NCBI GenBank assembly: GCA_016794125.1
Contig: JAEUKT010000002.1
Span: 969,396-1,033,395 of the forward strand
DNA from: Alphaproteobacteria bacterium
GTDB taxonomy: Bacteria; Pseudomonadota; Alphaproteobacteria; Micavibrionales; UBA2020
Reading direction: 5' to 3'
DNA: 64,000 nucleotides
A model generated the notes under the pieces. It had not been told where the DNA came from and did not search any database. It worked only from the letters and a program-made list of their open reading frames with translations. Shown piece by piece: positions 44,095 through 53,376 of this stretch. The number at the start of each line of letters is the position of its first letter. Within the stretch, counting starts at the first letter, position 1. The translations under genes and the position numbers were made by a program.

Positions 44095-45471
44095 CTATCT
44101 CCTCTGGAATTCGGGGCTGGCGAATAAAAGCGTGATGGCCTCTTCCTTGCTGCCCGCGCGCGACACGGCGAAACGCGTTTCGCCCGATGCGACGGGACCG
44201 ATGGTCTGCTCCAGCAAATCATCCGGCGATACGCGCGTGTAAATGCCGCGCGCGATTTTGCGGGCAAGGTCGATGCGCTGCAGCAGAGCTTCCGCGCCCA
44301 CCCAGTCTTTCGCCTTGTCGCTCCAGCCGGCGGGAGAGGGGGCGGAGAAAGGAACCTGCCCCAGCAATTTGAACGCGCCCACTAGTTTAATGTCATCCAC
44401 TTCGTCGGCAGCGCCGCTCGCGCGCAGCATCGACACAACGTAATCATTCGGCGTTTTCACTTTCGCCAGCGGTTCCGCCCATGTTTCGGGCAGCGACAGC
44501 AGGGTTTTATAGACGGGGATCAGTTTGCCGTTGTTGCGCGTGAAGGCGACCGCCAGCTGGTTGACGGCGGATTCCGGCGGGTCATCCGCGATAAAATGCC
44601 GCGCCAGTTTCGTGGCGATGAATTTCGCGGTCGAGGGGTGATAGGCGAAGGTTGCCAGCGCTTTTTCGCCTTCGTTCACGCCGTCCTGTTCGTAAATTTC
44701 GCCCAGCAGCGTTTTCTGCCCCGGTTCATGCACCATCTTGCGGAAGAAAAATCCCGATCCGTCGCCGCGCCCATCGGCATCCAGCGACCAGCCGGTCAGG
44801 ATCTTGGCGAATTCGGTGACATCATTCTGCGTGTATCCGCCGTTCACGCCCAGCGTATGCAGCTCCATGATCTCGCGCGCCAGATTTTCGTTCAGCCCCT
44901 TGCCGCCCATGCGTCCGCCCGGCGAATTCGGGCCGATGGAGCGCTGGTTATCCAGATACATCAGCATCGCGGGATGGCGCGTCGATGCGCGCAGCAGCGT
45001 CAGGAAATCGCCCATGATATTCGGGCGGATCGCTTCGCGCTCGAAATCGGCCAGCAGCCCCATCTGGAACGGCTTGGTCGATGATACGGTGAAATGGTTG
45101 CTCCAGAACTGCACAAGGCGTTCGAAAAACGGCGTGTCGCTTTGCGCGATCACGCGCGTGCGCCGCGCGACATCCTTCAGGTAGCCTTTGCCCTGTTGCT
45201 TGAGCATGGATTTAATTTCGGCCGCGCCCTCGGCATCCGCCTCGCCGGCCTGCGCTTTTTTCAGCATTTTCTTGTTTTCGCGGTATCCCTTTAATTCCTC
45301 CAGCGCCGCCATCGTGCCGGGCAGGCCGTCATAGGCGGATACTTTGGCGTAGCGGGGGTTCAGCTGGGCATGCAGCCAGCCCGCAGGATCGGCGGAAATG
45401 TTTGATAATTCAGACTTTTTTGCGCCAAGGCCAAAGCGGTTGGCAGCGATAAAGGCTTCGATGGACGACAT
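44095..45471 (-). CDS. DUF1800 protein
   Basis: A 458-residue DUF1800 protein, the usual partner of DUF1501. Landmarks are FIAANRFGLGAKK at the N-terminus, FFERLVQFWSNHFTVSS, HPAMLMYLDNQRSIGPNSPG, GLNENLAREIMELHTLGVNGGYTQNDVTEFAKILTGW and KFIATKLARHFI. These helical motifs are strongly conserved, although no activity is established. It has no clear signal peptide from this start. It is the first gene of the DUF1800-DUF1501-Sel1 operon; a 70-base gap separates it from dapB downstream of dapB's end. Confidence 0.88.
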   Translation of the reverse strand: MSSIEAFIAANRFGLGAKKSELSNISADPAGWLHAQLNPRYAKVSAYDGLPGTMAALEELKGYRENKKMLKKAQAGEADAEGAAEIKSMLKQQGKGYLKDVARRTRVIAQSDTPFFERLVQFWSNHFTVSSTKPFQMGLLADFEREAIRPNIMGDFLTLLRASTRHPAMLMYLDNQRSIGPNSPGGRMGGKGLNENLAREIMELHTLGVNGGYTQNDVTEFAKILTGWSLDADGRGDGSGFFFRKMVHEPGQKTLLGEIYEQDGVNEGEKALATFAYHPSTAKFIATKLARHFIADDPPESAVNQLAVAFTRNNGKLIPVYKTLLSLPETWAEPLAKVKTPNDYVVSMLRASGAADEVDDIKLVGAFKLLGQVPFSAPSPAGWSDKAKDWVGAEALLQRIDLARKIARGIYTRVSPDDLLEQTIGPVASGETRFAVSRAGSKEEAITLLFASPEFQRR

Positions 45472-45542
45472 GCATGCTCCCGGAAAGACGAGGCAGATAT
45501 CATCTTATACGCAAGATATGAAGAAAGCCCTGCGGGCGGTGT

Positions 45543-46349
45543 TCAGATACCCAGCACGTCGCGCATGGAATAAAGCCCCGGTTTCTGCCCGCCCAGCCAC
45601 ATGGCCGCGCGCACCGCGCCCTTGGCGAACAGCGACCGGTCGGATGCCTTGTGCGAAAACTCGATGCGTTCGCCGTCGCCCGCAAAGGTAACGGTATGGT
45701 CGCCCACCACATCGCCGCCGCGGAACACCGAAATACCAATCGCACCCACAGGGCGCGCGCCGATCTGGCCGTAGCGCGCGGGCACCATCGCGTCGTCAAG
45801 ATTGACGTTGCGCCCCTTGGCGGCCGATTGCGCCAGCGCAAGCGCCGTGCCGGACGGCGCGTCGATTTTGTGGCGGTGATGCGCCTCGAAAATTTCGATG
45901 TCGTATTCGGTGCCCAGCATCGATGCGGCCTTTTCGACCATCGACAGCAACAGGTTCACGCCCACGCTCATATTGGCGGCCTGCAGCACGGGCGCTTTCT
46001 GGCTCGCGACCTTCAGCGCAGCCATTTCAGCCTCGCCAAGGCCTGTGGTGCCGACGACCAATGCGCGGCCGTGTTCATGCGCCAGCTGCGCATGTTCGAT
46101 CAGGGCATCCGCCGTCGTGAAATCGATCAGCACGTCGCAGGACTTGAACGCGTCCTGCTTGCTGGTGGTGACGCAGGTGCCGCAGGGGTCTATGCCCAGA
46201 ATGCCGCCCATGTCCTTGCCGATTGCCCAGCTTTTATTGTGTTCGACCGCGTGATGCAGCGTGGCATGCGCATGCTGCTTGCTCAAAATCTCCCGCGCGA
46301 TCATCTGCCCCATGCGCCCTGCGCCGCCCAAAATGCCGATCTTGATCAT
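45543..46349 (-). CDS. dapB: 4-hydroxy-tetrahydrodipicolinate reductase
   Basis: Reduces hydroxy-tetrahydrodipicolinate with NAD(P)H in the lysine/diaminopimelate pathway, supplying lysine and peptidoglycan. The N-terminal nucleotide motif GILGGAGRMG (~5-14) and the substrate-binding EAHHRHKIDAPSGTAL block are intact; H157 is the general acid/base position and K161 the conserved Lys. Length 268 is normal. The ATG overlaps the preceding small gene's stop by four bases (ATGA). Confidence 0.96.
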   Translation of the reverse strand: MIKIGILGGAGRMGQMIAREILSKQHAHATLHHAVEHNKSWAIGKDMGGILGIDPCGTCVTTSKQDAFKSCDVLIDFTTADALIEHAQLAHEHGRALVVGTTGLGEAEMAALKVASQKAPVLQAANMSVGVNLLLSMVEKAASMLGTEYDIEIFEAHHRHKIDAPSGTALALAQSAAKGRNVNLDDAMVPARYGQIGARPVGAIGISVFRGGDVVGDHTVTFAGDGERIEFSHKASDRSLFAKGAVRAAMWLGGQKPGLYSMRDVLGI

Positions 46350-46762
46350 TCTTCTTCTCCGTTCTTCGCGCCGAGTTCGCAGGTGATGTTGTCAGGGCCC
46401 CAGTTGAAGTTCTTCTTCACGGGGATGGAAACGCCCGCCGCTGCGCTTTCGGGCAGGGCAAGCTGGATGGCAAGGCTGTCGATCACCGTCAGCTGCACGC
46501 CTTCGGGTGCGACCAGCGTCAGGATGCCGTTGTCGAAACCGTATTTGTAATTGGGGCTTGGCGTTTCCAGTACGCCTTTCAGCAAATAACCCTCGCCGGT
46601 TTTAACGATGGTGAAGCCGGGGGGCGAACAGGTGCCCGCAGGCGGCGCAACGGGCAGGGGATGCTCCTCCGGCTCCGCGCGGTCGGCGGCAACAAAGGCG
46701 ATGGCGGGCGTTGCCATCAGCAGCGCGGCGCAGGCGAGAAGGGGCAGCAGGCGGTTTTTCAT
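46346..46762 (-). CDS. Small secreted hypothetical protein upstream of dapB
   Basis: A 138-residue protein with a clear signal peptide (MKNRLLPLLACAALLMATPAIA, cleavage near residue 22). The mature ~115 residues are beta-rich (GFTIVKTGEGYLLKGVLETPSPNYKYGFDNGILTLVAPEG) and contain two Cys (GTCSPPG and ITCELG) that could form one disulfide. I recognise no family. It overlaps dapB by four bases and is presumably transcribed with it; any functional link is unclear. The C-terminus is Glu-rich. Confidence 0.7.
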   Translation of the reverse strand: MKNRLLPLLACAALLMATPAIAFVAADRAEPEEHPLPVAPPAGTCSPPGFTIVKTGEGYLLKGVLETPSPNYKYGFDNGILTLVAPEGVQLTVIDSLAIQLALPESAAAGVSIPVKKNFNWGPDNITCELGAKNGEEE

Positions 46763-46841
46763 GCGTGAAACTTCCTTTCCCTGACTATCCTGAATCCGCG
46801 CTCCCTTGGCAAGTGGCGCGGGCAGGGGCGGGGACGCAAAA

Positions 46842-47393
46842 TCACTGCGGCTTCAGCGAGGGCGGCGGGCGTTTTGTTTTCACGTCTTTAAGCGTCTCGA
46901 TATTTTTCTCCGCTGTTTCGGCCTCGGCGACGGCGGCGACGGCCTCCTGCTGCACGCGGATTTCTTCCTTCGCCTTGATCGCTGCGGGCTTGCCTTCTTT
47001 CCAGACTTCGCCGTTGCGCCAGTATTCATCCTGGCCGTTCGGGCGTTCCTTGGCGGGGCCGTCTTCGCGGTGCAGCTTGTCGTTCTGGTACCAGTCGTTG
47101 TCGCCGTTCGGGCGGATCACGGCGGGGCCGCCGTCGCGATGGCGCAGGCCGTTTTTGTAGAATTCGCGGCCGCCATCCGCCCATTCGATGGCTGCAAGGT
47201 CGCCGTCGCGGTGCAGTTCGCCGAATTTGAAGTATTTTTTGGTGCCGCTTTTCGCTTCGTAGGCGGGCAGGCCGTCATCGCGGTGTTCTTTCCAATGGAA
47301 ATACCAGGTCTGGTTGCCTTCCGCATCAAGATGGCGGCCTGATTTATAGTTAAAAATATTTTTCAGGCGGGCAACGATATCGGACGGCTTCAC
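46842..47393 (-). CDS. YwqK/MORN-like repeat protein
   Basis: A 183-residue soluble protein. Residues ~20-145 hold about five beta repeats of ~22-25 residues with a Y/W-x-(x)-G-x-x-H-R-D/E-D/G-G-P-A pattern: WYFHWKEHRDDGLPA, YFKFGELHRDGDLAA, FYKNGLRHRDGGPAV, WYQNDKLHREDGPAK, YWRNGEVWKEGKPAA. Such repeats occur in YwqK-type antitoxin-component-like proteins and in bacteriophage tail-associated proteins. The C-terminal ~35 residues form a charged helix (KAKEEIRVQQEAVAAVAEAETAEKN). There is no signal peptide. The gene diverges from the acyltransferase-ligase gene. Function unknown. Confidence 0.72.
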   Translation of the reverse strand: MKPSDIVARLKNIFNYKSGRHLDAEGNQTWYFHWKEHRDDGLPAYEAKSGTKKYFKFGELHRDGDLAAIEWADGGREFYKNGLRHRDGGPAVIRPNGDNDWYQNDKLHREDGPAKERPNGQDEYWRNGEVWKEGKPAAIKAKEEIRVQQEAVAAVAEAETAEKNIETLKDVKTKRPPPSLKPQ

Positions 47394-47500
47394 GGGAAAT
47401 CTCCATAATAAAAAGACGCGCCACTATACGGCCTTATGGCAATGCGTCAAGCTGGTATTTTATTACACGATTATGATAATTCTTTTTCAGATTCTCGTTC

Positions 47501-47530
47501 TTGACAGATATGACAAGCGGGAAATAGATT
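47501..47530 (+). promoter_or_regulatory. Candidate promoter for the acyltransferase-ligase gene
   Basis: TTGACA (47501-47506), an 18-base spacer and TAGATT (47525-47530). An ATG in frame at 47531 would be at the transcription start, which supports the ATG at 47582 as the real start. Confidence 0.5.
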
Positions 47531-47581
47531 ATGTCATCTTTCAGATTCGACTTATTCATTTATATACGAGGTCGCTCCCCT

Positions 47582-49975
47582 ATGACCGAGACCGCCACCC
47601 CTGCCGCCGCCGAAACTGCCGCTCCCGAGACGGAAGACAACGATGCCGCATCCCTGCTGCCCAAAAAATCGTGGATGACGCGCCAGATGGACAAGGCTGT
47701 GCGCGGCGGTCTGCGCGTGATGTTCAAGACGCTGTTCGGCGCGAAGATCCGCGGCACCGAAAACTTCAATGGGCTGGAGGGCAAGCCGACCCTCGTGATC
47801 GCCAACCATGTGTCGTTCATCGACGGTTTGCTGCTGGGCGCGACGATGCCGGTCGAGGCGTCTTTCGCCATCGACACCGGCATGTACAACAAGATCATGA
47901 AGCATCCGATGGTGCGCTTTAACCCCGTCGCGAAATTCCTGCTGAACCGCATCGATTTCCACCCGCTGGACACAACCAAGCCGCAGGCGATCCGTTCGCT
48001 GACGAAACTGGCCAAGGCCGGCCGGCCCGTGATGGTCTTCCCCGAAGGCCGCCTGACCACGACCGGCACGCTGATGCAATCCTTTGGCGGCTCTTCCGTT
48101 GTCGCGGCAAATGCCGATGCGCATATCGTGCCGATTTATATGGACGGCCTCAACTTCCTCGCCAAGGGCCTGACGCGCCTGAAGGATTATCCGCACCGCC
48201 TGTTCCCCAAATTGTCGGTGACGGTGATGCCGCCCGTGAAGCTGGCTATTCCCGAAAGCGCATCCGGCAAGGAACGCCGCCGCATCGCCGACGAGCAGAT
48301 GGAAAAAATCCTGCAGGAAATGCCGGTGAATGCGGTCGATCCGAACCGCACGCTGATCGAGGCGCTGCACGATGCCGCGCGCAATTTCGGCCGCAAGCGC
48401 GAAATGCTCGACGACCACAATCAGGAAGAAGCGCCGCTGACCTACGGCAACATCCTGACCGGCATCTATGCGCTGGGCGCGAAACTCGCCAAAGTCACCA
48501 GCAAGGGCGAAAATGTCGGTTTCCTGCTGCCGAATTCGAAAAAATCCCCCGTCGCATTCTTCGCGCTGCATGCCTATGGCCGCGTGCCGACCATGCTGAA
48601 CGCGAAGGCGGAAAAAGCGGACATGCTGTCTTACGTCACGACCGCGTCGCTGAAAACCATCGTCACCAGCCGCGAATTCGTGAAGCTGGCGAAGCTGGAG
48701 GACAAGGTCGAGGAACTCGCGAAGACGACCAAGATCATTTACACCGAAGACGTGAAGGCAAAAATCGGCCTTGTCGATAAAATCGCGGGCCTGCTGCGCG
48801 GCAAGGGCCTGCTTCCTCGCCCGAAAGACGCGCCGAATGGCGGCGACCCCGCCGCGATCATCTTCACATCGGGCTCCGAAGGGCCCCCCAAGGGTGTCGT
48901 GCTGTCATCCACCAACTTCCTGTCGAACGTCGCACAAGTGAACGCTGTCACGCCGATCCGCCCGACCGACAAGATTTTTAACTCCATGCCGATCTTCCAT
49001 TCCTTCGGTCTGGCGGGCGGCCTTATCATGCCCATGCTGACCGGGGTGCGCAGCTTCCAGTTCCCGAACCCGCTGGCGGGCAAGGAAATCCCGAAACTCG
49101 CGTATTTCTATGACGCGACGATCATGTTCGGCACCGACACCTTCCTGAACCTCTATGCCCGCAGCGCGAATGACCGCGATTTCTCCGGCCTGCGCATGGT
49201 GTTCGCGGGGGCGGAGCGGTTGCAGGATGAAACCTATAACACCTATGTCGACCGCTTTAACGTGCGCGTGAACAACGCCTATGGCTTGTCGGAAGCGGCG
49301 CCCGCGGTTGCCATGAACGTCCCCGGCGCGCATCGCCGCGGCACGGTTGGCAAATTCCTGCCAGGTATCGAAACCCGCATGGAAGCCGTGCCGGACATGG
49401 AAGATAGCTTCCGCCTTTACATCAAGGGCCCGAACGTGATGCTGGGTTACCTGAAAAACGACAACCCCGGCGTCATCCAGCCGCCGCCGGATGGCTGGCA
49501 TGACACCGGCGATATCGTGAACGTGTCGAAAGAAGGCTATGTGAAGCTGACCGGCCGCGCGAAACGCTTCGCCAAGATCGGCGGCGAAATGGTCTCGCTC
49601 GACATGGTGGAAACGGTTGCGACCGCCGCATCGCTGAAGAAAGACGCTGCACATGCCGTCGTCCTGAAACAGGATCCCGTGAATGGTGACTCAATCGCGC
49701 TGTTCACCACCGATCCCGCGCTGAAGCGCGAGGCGTTGACGAAAGCGGCGAACGAGGCCGGACGCTCCGTCCTTGGCCTGCCAAAAAACAACGAGATCTA
49801 CGTGTTGCCGGAAATGCCCCGTTTGCCGACCGGCAAGACAGACTACGTCACCCTGCAAAAACGCCTGAAGGGTGATTTCAATGCGGCATCAACCGTGCCC
49901 GCATCCAACGACAATCAGCAGAAACCGGAAGCCCCGAAGGCGGATACGCCCAAGGCCGCCGGACCTGCGTTGTAA
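47582..49975 (+). CDS. aas: Aas-type bifunctional acyltransferase / acyl-ACP synthetase
   Basis: A 797-residue two-domain protein. The N-terminal PlsC-type 1-acylglycerol-phosphate acyltransferase domain has HX4D at H76-D81 (NHVSFID) and the FPEGRLT motif near 160. The C-terminal adenylate-forming ligase domain (from ~280) has IIFTSGSEGPPKGVVLS, NNAYGLSEAAP, HDTGDIVNVSKEGYVKLTGRAKRFAKIGGEMVSL. This is the plan of E. coli Aas (719 residues), which re-acylates lysophosphatidylethanolamine. There are no obvious additional membrane spans, and the extra length is at the N-terminus and the Lys/Pro-rich C-tail. A small orphan gene follows 41 bases later. Confidence 0.9.
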   Translation: MTETATPAAAETAAPETEDNDAASLLPKKSWMTRQMDKAVRGGLRVMFKTLFGAKIRGTENFNGLEGKPTLVIANHVSFIDGLLLGATMPVEASFAIDTGMYNKIMKHPMVRFNPVAKFLLNRIDFHPLDTTKPQAIRSLTKLAKAGRPVMVFPEGRLTTTGTLMQSFGGSSVVAANADAHIVPIYMDGLNFLAKGLTRLKDYPHRLFPKLSVTVMPPVKLAIPESASGKERRRIADEQMEKILQEMPVNAVDPNRTLIEALHDAARNFGRKREMLDDHNQEEAPLTYGNILTGIYALGAKLAKVTSKGENVGFLLPNSKKSPVAFFALHAYGRVPTMLNAKAEKADMLSYVTTASLKTIVTSREFVKLAKLEDKVEELAKTTKIIYTEDVKAKIGLVDKIAGLLRGKGLLPRPKDAPNGGDPAAIIFTSGSEGPPKGVVLSSTNFLSNVAQVNAVTPIRPTDKIFNSMPIFHSFGLAGGLIMPMLTGVRSFQFPNPLAGKEIPKLAYFYDATIMFGTDTFLNLYARSANDRDFSGLRMVFAGAERLQDETYNTYVDRFNVRVNNAYGLSEAAPAVAMNVPGAHRRGTVGKFLPGIETRMEAVPDMEDSFRLYIKGPNVMLGYLKNDNPGVIQPPPDGWHDTGDIVNVSKEGYVKLTGRAKRFAKIGGEMVSLDMVETVATAASLKKDAAHAVVLKQDPVNGDSIALFTTDPALKREALTKAANEAGRSVLGLPKNNEIYVLPEMPRLPTGKTDYVTLQKRLKGDFNAASTVPASNDNQQKPEAPKADTPKAAGPAL

Positions 49976-50016
49976 ACAATAACCAAAAAACCAACCCCGA
50001 AAGAGAGTACAGACAG

Positions 50017-50631
50017 ATGACCGACCTCACCTCGAAATACCCGCAGCTTGCGAAGATTTTTGACGATCAGGACAAGATGTTCCAGTACATCATCGGCGAC
50101 AACACGCCCGTTGAACTGAAAAACGTGCAAAACCGCGCAATCGACCTGATCGAACAGAACGTCGACCGTTCCGACGCTGAAAAAGAAGCGCTCGCCGTCG
50201 GTGTCGTCCTGATGACGGCAGGCCCGTCTATCGTGAACGACCCCCAGAAATTCGCGGCTGATTACAACAGCAACGTGAATGATTTCGTGACCGAGCTGAC
50301 CAATGCAAGCCCGTTCGAAGCACCCTCCACCAACATCTCGCAAGCATCGACTGCGCTGTCGGTTGTCATGCTTCAAGACCTCGCCAAAGGCCTGCGCGAA
50401 GGCGCACTGCCCGCCGGCGCGCGCGAACAGCTGACCGAAGCCTTCACGCAATCGACCGCGCAGGAAGCCGTCGTGTTCCAGAACCTGAACGCGCCGAAAC
50501 TGCAGGCCGCGTACGAAGCAGCCAAGCAAGGCCTCGCTTCCGAACTCGGTATCGGTGCCACACCCGCGAACAATAACGCGCCCGTGCCCCCGAAAAAGAA
50601 AAACAACGGCGGCGGCAGCTTCGACCTCTAA
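50017..50631 (+). CDS. Hypothetical helical protein
   Basis: A 204-residue soluble protein, mostly alpha-helical, with no signal peptide. The sequence shows Leu/Ala-rich helices (VELKNVQNRAIDLIEQNVDRSDAEKEALAVGVVLMT) and ends in a disordered Asn/Pro/Lys/Gly tail (NNNAPVPPKKKNNGGGSFDL). I recognise no family. AAGAGAG precedes the ATG. It follows the Aas-type gene closely and is probably transcribed with it; a strong terminator follows. Confidence 0.65.
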   Translation: MTDLTSKYPQLAKIFDDQDKMFQYIIGDNTPVELKNVQNRAIDLIEQNVDRSDAEKEALAVGVVLMTAGPSIVNDPQKFAADYNSNVNDFVTELTNASPFEAPSTNISQASTALSVVMLQDLAKGLREGALPAGAREQLTEAFTQSTAQEAVVFQNLNAPKLQAAYEAAKQGLASELGIGATPANNNAPVPPKKKNNGGGSFDL

Positions 50632-50659
50632 TCGGAACTGACCCACGTTAAAAATCAAG

Positions 50660-50690
50660 CCGCCCCGCGCGAAAGCCGGGGCGGTTTTTT
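50660..50690 (+). terminator. Rho-independent terminator after the orphan helical gene
   Basis: CCGCCCCG (50660-50667) and CGGGGCGG (50677-50684) form an eight-base stem followed by TTTTTT (50685-50690). It touches the end of the convergent EF-hand gene. Confidence 0.85.
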
Positions 50691-52428
50691 ATTCGCAGAT
50701 CCTGACGTTCTGGGGGATTTCCGCGCCTTCTTCGGGGCGTAGGCAAATGCCATAGCCGCGCAGTTTCGGCACTTTCACGCCTTTGGGCAGCACAAATTGC
50801 GCGCCAAGGCTGTCGTTGATGCCGGGCGGAAATTCTTCGATGTCTTTCATGATCCGGAATTGCCAGTCATCGGTCACGAAAATGCGTGCGTTGCTATTGT
50901 TGATTACCGGGGCACCTGCGCGGTTTTGCAGGACAAGCCTTGTCCTGCCGTCGAAAATGATCACACGGGCTGCGGGCGGTGAAACTTTTTCCGCCTTCAG
51001 GCTTCCATTGCCCGCCATCTGCGCAAGACCCGCCCAGCCGGGCAGGGTTTTATAGGGCTCTATCTTGCCCGGTGTCACGATGTCGGCAGCATTCAATGAC
51101 GAAAGTCCGCCGGGATTCATCAACAGGCCCAGCTTCCACACATCGGCATTCATGCCGGCGGGCGCGTCTGCCGGAGGGGCCTCTACCGCCAGCGGCTTCA
51201 CCTCAGTCGCGCCGACACCCAGCGCCACGGGTGCGTATTCGGTGTAACGCGCATCGGCGTCGCGCCCGATCAGGTCTTTGAGCTGCGGCTGGTTATTGCG
51301 GATAGAAACGCGTTGCGACAGGTTGCCCTGAATAACGGCCATGATCGACCCGGACAACCTGCGGCATTCATTGTTTTCGTCGCCCTGCAGGTATGAAATC
51401 TTGCCGGCAGGCAGGCCGGTGACGCCGGCGTTGATTTTCTGCGCTGCCATGCGCGGTATCTGAATCTCCCCGTCAAGGCTGATGTCGGGACGCGAAAGCG
51501 GGCCCGCAAGCACAAGCCTTGAAACGCGCGCGGTATCGCCGGTCAGCTGCCAGATGACGGGCTTGTGGCTGGACAGCAGGAGGTAAAGCGGCTCCATACC
51601 TTTTTCGATGTCAAGACGCAGGGCGGTGGTTTCTTCCTGCAGGCTGCCAAGCGCGAGGTTCGACCAGCTGCCGCCGTTTGTGACGGAAATCTGGACGAGT
51701 TTCTCCGCACTGGCAACAGGCGGCAGCGCGCAGCCGGAAGCCTTCAGCCGCGCGAGACTCCATTTTTTCTCGACCTCGGCGACCTCGTCGCGCGACAATA
51801 CGCCGTTGCCGTCTTTATCGACGGTGCGGAACGCCTTGCGCGCCAGCGCCTCGAGTTCTGCGCCCGTCAGCGTGCCGTCCAGGTCGGGATCAAGCGCCAG
51901 CAGGTCGCGGCTGCTTTTATAGGAGTTCTCGTACTGATATTCGCTTTTGCCGGAACCGGTTGCCGCTTCGCGGCTGGTGATCGTGCCGTCGCCGTCGGTA
52001 TCGTAGGTTTTCATGATGCGCGCGGATTGCGCATCGATCGCTTTTTTGACCGCGTCCGCCGTCATGCCTTCGCCGCGGTTCGAAAATTCATCCTGCATGC
52101 TGGTGCGCACTTCGTCCGCCGTGACCTTCAGGTCGAAATCCTGGTCATAGCGCATGACTTCACGCAGGCGGTTGCGCGCAAGCTCGCGCTTCCTCCGTGC
52201 TTCTGCCGCCTCGATATCGGCCAGCGTCAGAGATCCGGTCTCGCGCGCGGCGTTGCGCAGCTGGTCGGCCATCGACGATACGTATTTCTGTTCGAAAAGA
52301 TCCTGCCGCAGCAGCGGTTGCAGCAGCGCCGTCGGGATCGCATCGACCGATGGATAGGTGTCGGATGCCGCCTGTGCCGACAGCGGCATCAGGGCCAGCA
52401 GCGCGGTTGCGAAAATGATCTTTTTCAT
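50689..52428 (-). CDS. Secreted multi-EF-hand calcium-binding protein (large)
   Basis: A 579-residue exported protein (signal peptide to ALA/AQAA near residue 20). The first half has four EF-hand-like loops: DQDFDLKVTADE, DTDGDGTITSRE, DPDLDGTLTGAE and DKDGNGVLSRDE. All but the first have the canonical D-x-D-x-D/N-G spacing. The second half (~260-579) is a beta-rich region with no recognised family (LVLAGPLSRPDISLDGEIQIPRM; ARVIIFDGRTRLVLQNRAGAPVI). It shares domain plan and N-terminal pattern (YVSSMADQL... versus the smaller protein's QYIARLLEV) with the adjacent gene upstream. The pair is probably an envelope calcium-binding system; partner unknown. Confidence 0.85.
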   Translation of the reverse strand: MKKIIFATALLALMPLSAQAASDTYPSVDAIPTALLQPLLRQDLFEQKYVSSMADQLRNAARETGSLTLADIEAAEARRKRELARNRLREVMRYDQDFDLKVTADEVRTSMQDEFSNRGEGMTADAVKKAIDAQSARIMKTYDTDGDGTITSREAATGSGKSEYQYENSYKSSRDLLALDPDLDGTLTGAELEALARKAFRTVDKDGNGVLSRDEVAEVEKKWSLARLKASGCALPPVASAEKLVQISVTNGGSWSNLALGSLQEETTALRLDIEKGMEPLYLLLSSHKPVIWQLTGDTARVSRLVLAGPLSRPDISLDGEIQIPRMAAQKINAGVTGLPAGKISYLQGDENNECRRLSGSIMAVIQGNLSQRVSIRNNQPQLKDLIGRDADARYTEYAPVALGVGATEVKPLAVEAPPADAPAGMNADVWKLGLLMNPGGLSSLNAADIVTPGKIEPYKTLPGWAGLAQMAGNGSLKAEKVSPPAARVIIFDGRTRLVLQNRAGAPVINNSNARIFVTDDWQFRIMKDIEEFPPGINDSLGAQFVLPKGVKVPKLRGYGICLRPEEGAEIPQNVRICE

Positions 52429-52480
52429 GAAAAATTCCTGTCGCTGTTATTGTCTGATACGCGGGCTTCGCCCGCGATCC

Positions 52481-53161
52481 TCAGTAATCCTCAAGCACAT
52501 CCCTTACGACCTGCATTTCGGGACGCGAAAGCGACCCGTCGCCGTCGGTATCGGCGGTCGCGAAGGCCTTGCGTCCCAGCGCCTCCAGTTCCGGCATGGT
52601 CAGTCGTCCGTCGCGGTCGGGGTCGAGCGCCAGCAGCGCCTTCATGCGGCGCGATTGCTTGTCGCGGCTGCCGCGGTTCTCGGCGGAGGGGTCGGGCGTT
52701 GACATTTCCTTCAATGAAATCGCGCCGTCCTTGTCGATGTCGTAACGGGCGATGAACCGGGCGGCGTCATCGGCGCAGCCTTCCTCGCTCTGCTTTTGGC
52801 GGCGGCGGTCCTCCATCATCACGGTCCCCACTTCCTGCTGCGTGATCGTGCCGTCGTAATCAAGGTCATAGAAGATCACCTGCAGGTAACGCTCGCGGCG
52901 CTCGGCGCTTTCGTTGCGGCGGACATAATTATCGACGTCCTGCTGGGTCAGAACCTTTTTGTCCTGCCCTGCCGTGCGCATCACCTCCAGCAGGCGGGCG
53001 ATGTATTGGTCGCGGTAGGTCTGCCCGTGGCGGATATCCGCCAGCAGCACCTTCGGCACGGCTTCCATCGAAACGTATTTTTCAACGATGACGGGTTGCG
53101 CCAGCGCCGGTAATGCGCCGGTCAGGGTTGCTGCCAGAATGGCCAAAGATAAAGTTCTCAT
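52481..53161 (-). CDS. Secreted EF-hand protein (small)
   Basis: A 226-residue exported protein with a signal peptide (MRTLSLAILAATLTGALPALA). Four EF-hand loops are spaced along the mature protein: DLDYDGTITQQE, DIDKDGAISLKE, DPDRDGRLTMPE and DTDGDGSLSRPE. The central Arg/Lys/Ser-rich link between the second and third loops is disordered. It resembles the N-terminal half of the larger EF-hand protein and lies 52 bases upstream of it on the same strand. It is divergently placed from dnaK, separated by ~260 bases. Calcium binding is predicted from the loops. Confidence 0.85.
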   Translation of the reverse strand: MRTLSLAILAATLTGALPALAQPVIVEKYVSMEAVPKVLLADIRHGQTYRDQYIARLLEVMRTAGQDKKVLTQQDVDNYVRRNESAERRERYLQVIFYDLDYDGTITQQEVGTVMMEDRRRQKQSEEGCADDAARFIARYDIDKDGAISLKEMSTPDPSAENRGSRDKQSRRMKALLALDPDRDGRLTMPELEALGRKAFATADTDGDGSLSRPEMQVVRDVLEDY

Positions 53162-53376
53162 GCTTCCTCCCGCAATTCAGGCCAAAGGATAACAGACAGC
53201 TGCTTGTGGAATAGTTAACCAAGGCGGTCATCCAAACTCCATCAGCCCCCGTATAAAGCTCAAAAAGGGGCCGGAAACGGCTGCCAGAAAATGACTTCAC
53301 TTCACGGCCAAAGGGTAGTAATTTCCTGCCTGAACGCTATCTTAGGCGCGTAAGTACTTGGAAATCGGGATCGGTG

